Source of the DNA: Flavobacterium azooxidireducens
GTDB lineage: Bacteria; Bacteroidota; Bacteroidia; Flavobacteriales; Flavobacteriaceae
NCBI RefSeq assembly: GCF_023195775.1
Contig: NZ_CP096205.1
Span: 2,046,001 to 2,110,000, forward strand
Length of the DNA stretch: 64,000 nucleotides
Direction of reading: 5' to 3'
The position numbers and the translations under genes were made by a program. Below are positions 61,294 through 64,000 of this stretch, piece by piece. The notes under the pieces are model-generated. The model worked only from the letters and a program-made list of their open reading frames with translations. It made no database searches and was not told the origin of the DNA. Each line of letters starts with the position of its first letter. The stretch's first letter is position 1.

Positions 61294-63543
61294 ATGAAAA
61301 CCATATTGCTATTTATGAAAAGAAACCTCAAATTGGTGTTATTGACAGTTGTTTTGTCGGTTGCACTGTTGGCATTTAATGCTATAGATTCAAAGAAGAG
61401 TGTGAGTTCCGATCCCGAAAAAGATAAACTTTTAATAGATTTATTGACTTTTGTGATAGAACGTGGGCACTATGATCCTGCAGCTATTGATGATAATTTA
61501 TCAAAAGGAATTTATAAAGACTATATCGAAGCATTAGATCCGTCAAAACGATTTTTTCTGCAATCTGATATCGATGAGTTCTCAAAATATGAGACGCTAA
61601 TTGACGACCAAATTAAAAATAAAGATTTGTCATTTTTTGATTTAACATACAATCTTTATCTAAAAAGAATGCAGGAAAGTCAGAAATATTACAAAGAAAT
61701 TTTAGAAAAACCATTTGATTATACTGTTGATGAAACAATCAATACAGATTATGAAAAACTTCCCTATGCCAAGAACACGGATGAGCTGAAAGAACGATGG
61801 AGAAAACAGATTAAACTTTCTACTTTGTCATCGTTAACCGATAGAATCAAGTTGCAAGAAGATGAAAAGAATGGCATTATTGATGAAAAAATCAATAATG
61901 TTAAAGATGAAAAGTTGAAAGAAAAATTAAAAGCTGAAAAGGATAAAAAGAAAGAAGAAAAACCAAAATCGATTGAAGAACTTGAAAAGGAAACTAGAGA
62001 GTCATCATTAAAATCGTTGGATGATTATTTTACTTTCATTAAAGAATTAGACAGAAACGATTGGTTTGGCGTATATGTAAATGCCATTGCTTCTCGATTT
62101 GATCCACATACAAATTATATGGCTCCCGATGATAAAGAACGTTTTGATGTGAGTATCAGCGGTAAATTTGAAGGAATTGGAGCTCGATTACAAAAGAAAA
62201 ATGATTTAACGGAAATCACCGAATTAATTTCGGGTGGACCAGCTTGGAGAGGAAAAGAACTTGAACAAGGTGATGTTATCTTAAAAGTTGCCCAAGGTGA
62301 TGGTGAGCCTGTTGACGTAATTGGAATGCGATTAGATAACGTAGTTAAAAAAATCAAAGGACCAAAAGGAACTGAAGTTAGATTAACCGTTAAAAAAGTA
62401 GACGGAACAATGAAAGTAATTTCATTAATTCGAGATATGGTTGAAACCGAAGAAACGTATGCCAAATCAAGCGTTGTAGAACGAAACGGAATGAAATACG
62501 GTATCATTTATTTACCGAAATTCTACATCGATTTTGAAAACCAAGACAGTCGTGATGCCGGAAAAGATGTAGCCATTGAGGTAGAACGTTTGAAAGCACA
62601 AGGCGTAAACGGAATCATTATGGATGTTCGTGATAATGGTGGCGGATCCTTAAAAACAGCAGTTGACATTACCGGATTGTTTATTGAACAAGGACCGGTA
62701 GTTCAAATTAAATCGGCAGGAACTAAAAAGGAAGTTTTGTACGATAAAGATCCTAAAATTCAGTGGGATGGACCTTTAGTGGTGATGGTGAATAATTTCT
62801 CTGCTTCGGCTTCAGAAATTTTAGCTGCAGCAATTCAGGACTACAAAAGAGGAGTTGTGATTGGAAGCAAACAAACCTACGGAAAAGGAACTGTTCAAAA
62901 CGTAATTGATTTAAACCAATTTGTACGTGGTAATAATGTTGGCGATTTAGGAGCTTTAAAAACGACCACTCAAAAATTCTACAGAATCAATGGAGGTTCA
63001 ACACAATTAGAAGGTGTAACCAGCGATGTTGAAATGCCGGATCGTTATTCGTATATCGATATTGGCGAAAGAGATTTGGACAATGCCATGCCATGGACAA
63101 AAATTGACCCAGCTCCATTTAACATTTGGGATAAACAAACTAATTTTGATCGTGCTGTTCAAAATAGCAAAGCAAGAATGGCTCAAGATGAACATTTTCA
63201 ATTGATTGAAAAAAGTGCTAGATGGACAAAAGAAAGAAGAGATGCTGCAGTTTATAGTTTAAAATTAGATGCTTTTACGGCTGAACAAAATAGTTTGGAA
63301 GAAAAAAGCAAACAATTCAAACCGATTTCAGATTATAAAAATGATTTGGTATTTAAACCAGTTCCACAAGATTTTGAATTGATGAGTAAAGATGAATCAT
63401 TCAAAGAAAAAAGAGAGCGTTGGTTTGAAAGTCTATCCAAAGACATTTATGTGGAAGAAGCATTGAATGTGTTGGATGATTTGCAATCGAAACCGGTTGT
63501 AAAAGGAAAAGTAGATTTAAAGAAAAAAATTGTAAAATCATAA
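61294..63543 (+). CDS. Carboxy-terminal processing (Prc-type) periplasmic protease
   Basis: 749 residues (742 if the second ATG, at MKRNLKLVLL, is used). A signal peptide/anchor ends near ALLAFNA. The N-terminal helical domain (about 30-260, with a Lys/Glu-rich insertion) precedes a PDZ domain at about 285-375 (FEGIGARLQKKNDLTEITELISGGPAWRGKELEQGDVILKV). The S41 protease core has GIIMDVRDNGGGSLKTAVDITGLFI, the catalytic serine within FSASASE (503-507) and the catalytic lysine K531 in TYGKGTVQ. A DUF3340-like tail ends the protein. It degrades or trims periplasmic proteins from the C-terminus, and may shape cell-wall enzymes as E. coli Prc does. It is upstream of an ABC permease gene. Confidence 0.93.
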   Translation: MKTILLFMKRNLKLVLLTVVLSVALLAFNAIDSKKSVSSDPEKDKLLIDLLTFVIERGHYDPAAIDDNLSKGIYKDYIEALDPSKRFFLQSDIDEFSKYETLIDDQIKNKDLSFFDLTYNLYLKRMQESQKYYKEILEKPFDYTVDETINTDYEKLPYAKNTDELKERWRKQIKLSTLSSLTDRIKLQEDEKNGIIDEKINNVKDEKLKEKLKAEKDKKKEEKPKSIEELEKETRESSLKSLDDYFTFIKELDRNDWFGVYVNAIASRFDPHTNYMAPDDKERFDVSISGKFEGIGARLQKKNDLTEITELISGGPAWRGKELEQGDVILKVAQGDGEPVDVIGMRLDNVVKKIKGPKGTEVRLTVKKVDGTMKVISLIRDMVETEETYAKSSVVERNGMKYGIIYLPKFYIDFENQDSRDAGKDVAIEVERLKAQGVNGIIMDVRDNGGGSLKTAVDITGLFIEQGPVVQIKSAGTKKEVLYDKDPKIQWDGPLVVMVNNFSASASEILAAAIQDYKRGVVIGSKQTYGKGTVQNVIDLNQFVRGNNVGDLGALKTTTQKFYRINGGSTQLEGVTSDVEMPDRYSYIDIGERDLDNAMPWTKIDPAPFNIWDKQTNFDRAVQNSKARMAQDEHFQLIEKSARWTKERRDAAVYSLKLDAFTAEQNSLEEKSKQFKPISDYKNDLVFKPVPQDFELMSKDESFKEKRERWFESLSKDIYVEEALNVLDDLQSKPVVKGKVDLKKKIVKS

Positions 63544-63554
63544 ATGGCAAATTG

Positions 63555-63562
63555 TATCTTTG
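63555..63562 (+). promoter_or_regulatory. Possible -7 box of the ABC permease gene
   Basis: TATCTTTG about 24 nt before the permease start, with TTG at 63530-63532 as a loose -33. Spacing (22 nt) is longer than usual. Confidence 0.35.
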
Positions 63563-63585
63563 AGCAATAGTTGAAAAATAAACTA

Positions 63586-64000
63586 ATGTCCAAAAGTAAT
63601 AAGTCGTTAACTAGCATAGCACTTCAAAAATTCCGAAAGAATTTTTGGGGTGTTTTTAGTTTTGGTTATATCATACTGATGATTTTTTTTGCTCTATTTG
63701 CCTATGTTTTAGCACCGGATAATTCAGAAAATGCCAATCAAATGCATTTGTCTATTCATTCAAAATCGCCAGGTTTTGAAGTTCAAATGTTAGCTGTTCC
63801 ATCTGAGAAAATTGCTCCCAAAACCTTGAAAGGATATTTTTTCGGGCATCCCAATCAAGTGACTGAAATTCCGATTTTGGAATATAAGATTGTAGGGAAT
63901 TCAATTCAATATGTAGAATATACTGAAGATGCTGAATTAAAACAAATCAAAGAAATCACTTTAGATAAGTTCATTGGTTTTACTTCCATTCAAGAAGTTG
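63586..64000 (+). CDS. ABC transporter permease, N-terminal part (cut by window edge)
   Basis: The frame starts MSKSNKSLTSIALQKF at the ATG and stays open through the right edge (138 codons seen). One strong hydrophobic helix (VFSFGYIILMIFFALFAYVLAP) follows the basic start, then a soluble segment (LSIHSKSPGFEVQMLAVPSEKIAPKTLKGYFFGHP). The layout matches the OppC-type N-terminus of dipeptide/oligopeptide permeases, and the long periplasmic insert after helix 1 is seen in Bacteroidota versions. Diagnostic EAA-loop sequences are beyond the window, so the family is tentative. Confidence 0.7.
   Translation, partial: MSKSNKSLTSIALQKFRKNFWGVFSFGYIILMIFFALFAYVLAPDNSENANQMHLSIHSKSPGFEVQMLAVPSEKIAPKTLKGYFFGHPNQVTEIPILEYKIVGNSIQYVEYTEDAELKQIKEITLDKFIGFTSIQEV

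Overview
The window is chromosomal DNA from a member of the Bacteroidota, most probably a Flavobacterium or a close relative. Signs of this are the AT-rich sequence, SusC/SusD pairs, C-terminal type IX secretion (T9SS) sorting domains, a GYDIA-type GHMP kinase next to a class II HMG-CoA reductase, and promoters of the TTTG-N19-TAnnTTTG kind. All assignments are read from sequence and recalled family knowledge; no database search was run.

Layout. 1-3004 (minus): ruvC, a KAP-family P-loop NTPase and the start of hemW form a tight operon; the NTPase looks like an accessory insertion. 3058-12123: a flippase-like membrane protein coupled to a family 2 glycosyltransferase, a lipoprotein, a TPR protein, a DUF456 protein, a GC-richer non-coding block, a T9SS-exported adhesin-like protein, a flavoprotein and a glycerophosphodiester phosphodiesterase. 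12124-15831: a very large outer-membrane lipoprotein joining a degenerate metallophosphoesterase domain, a possible kinase-like middle and a beta-barrel.

15973-36536 is a starch/maltodextrin utilisation locus. A minus-strand operon encodes a sugar MFS transporter, beta-phosphoglucomutase, GH65 phosphorylase, GH13, GH31 and a SusG-like GH13 lipoprotein. A LacI regulator sits upstream. On the plus strand are SusC, SusD, a SusE-like protein and a T9SS-secreted alpha-amylase. The inferred route is: extracellular cleavage, SusCD import, periplasmic trimming, MFS uptake, phosphorolysis of maltose to beta-glucose-1-phosphate, then isomerisation to glucose-6-phosphate. The upstream regions of the MFS operon and of susC share a ~20-nt motif, and a perfect 14-bp palindrome beside susC/lacI is a likely LacI operator.

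36650-47446: an AsmA-like protein, tRNA-Phe(GAA) on the minus strand, then coaX, an outer-membrane protein, a TPR protein, lptC, a 63-residue membrane protein, a CBS/CNNM transporter-like protein and a PpiD-type foldase, i.e. envelope biogenesis. 47500-49734: GHMP kinase and HMG-CoA reductase of the mevalonate pathway. 49918-56143: a DPP-IV peptidase, two POT peptide transporters and two thioredoxin-fold proteins, plausibly a peptide-use operon. 56145-61076 (minus): surE, a small membrane protein, lpxB, an NlpC/P60 lipoprotein and comEC. 61294-64000: a Prc-type tail-specific protease and the start of an ABC transporter permease.

No phage, insertion sequence, CRISPR array or rRNA was seen, and no gene-free stretch exceeds 300 bases. 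Several intergenic gaps hold palindromes or heptanucleotide repeats. The most noteworthy items are the KAP NTPase inside ruvC-hemW, the degenerate phosphoesterase/barrel fusion, and the shared control motif of the starch locus.
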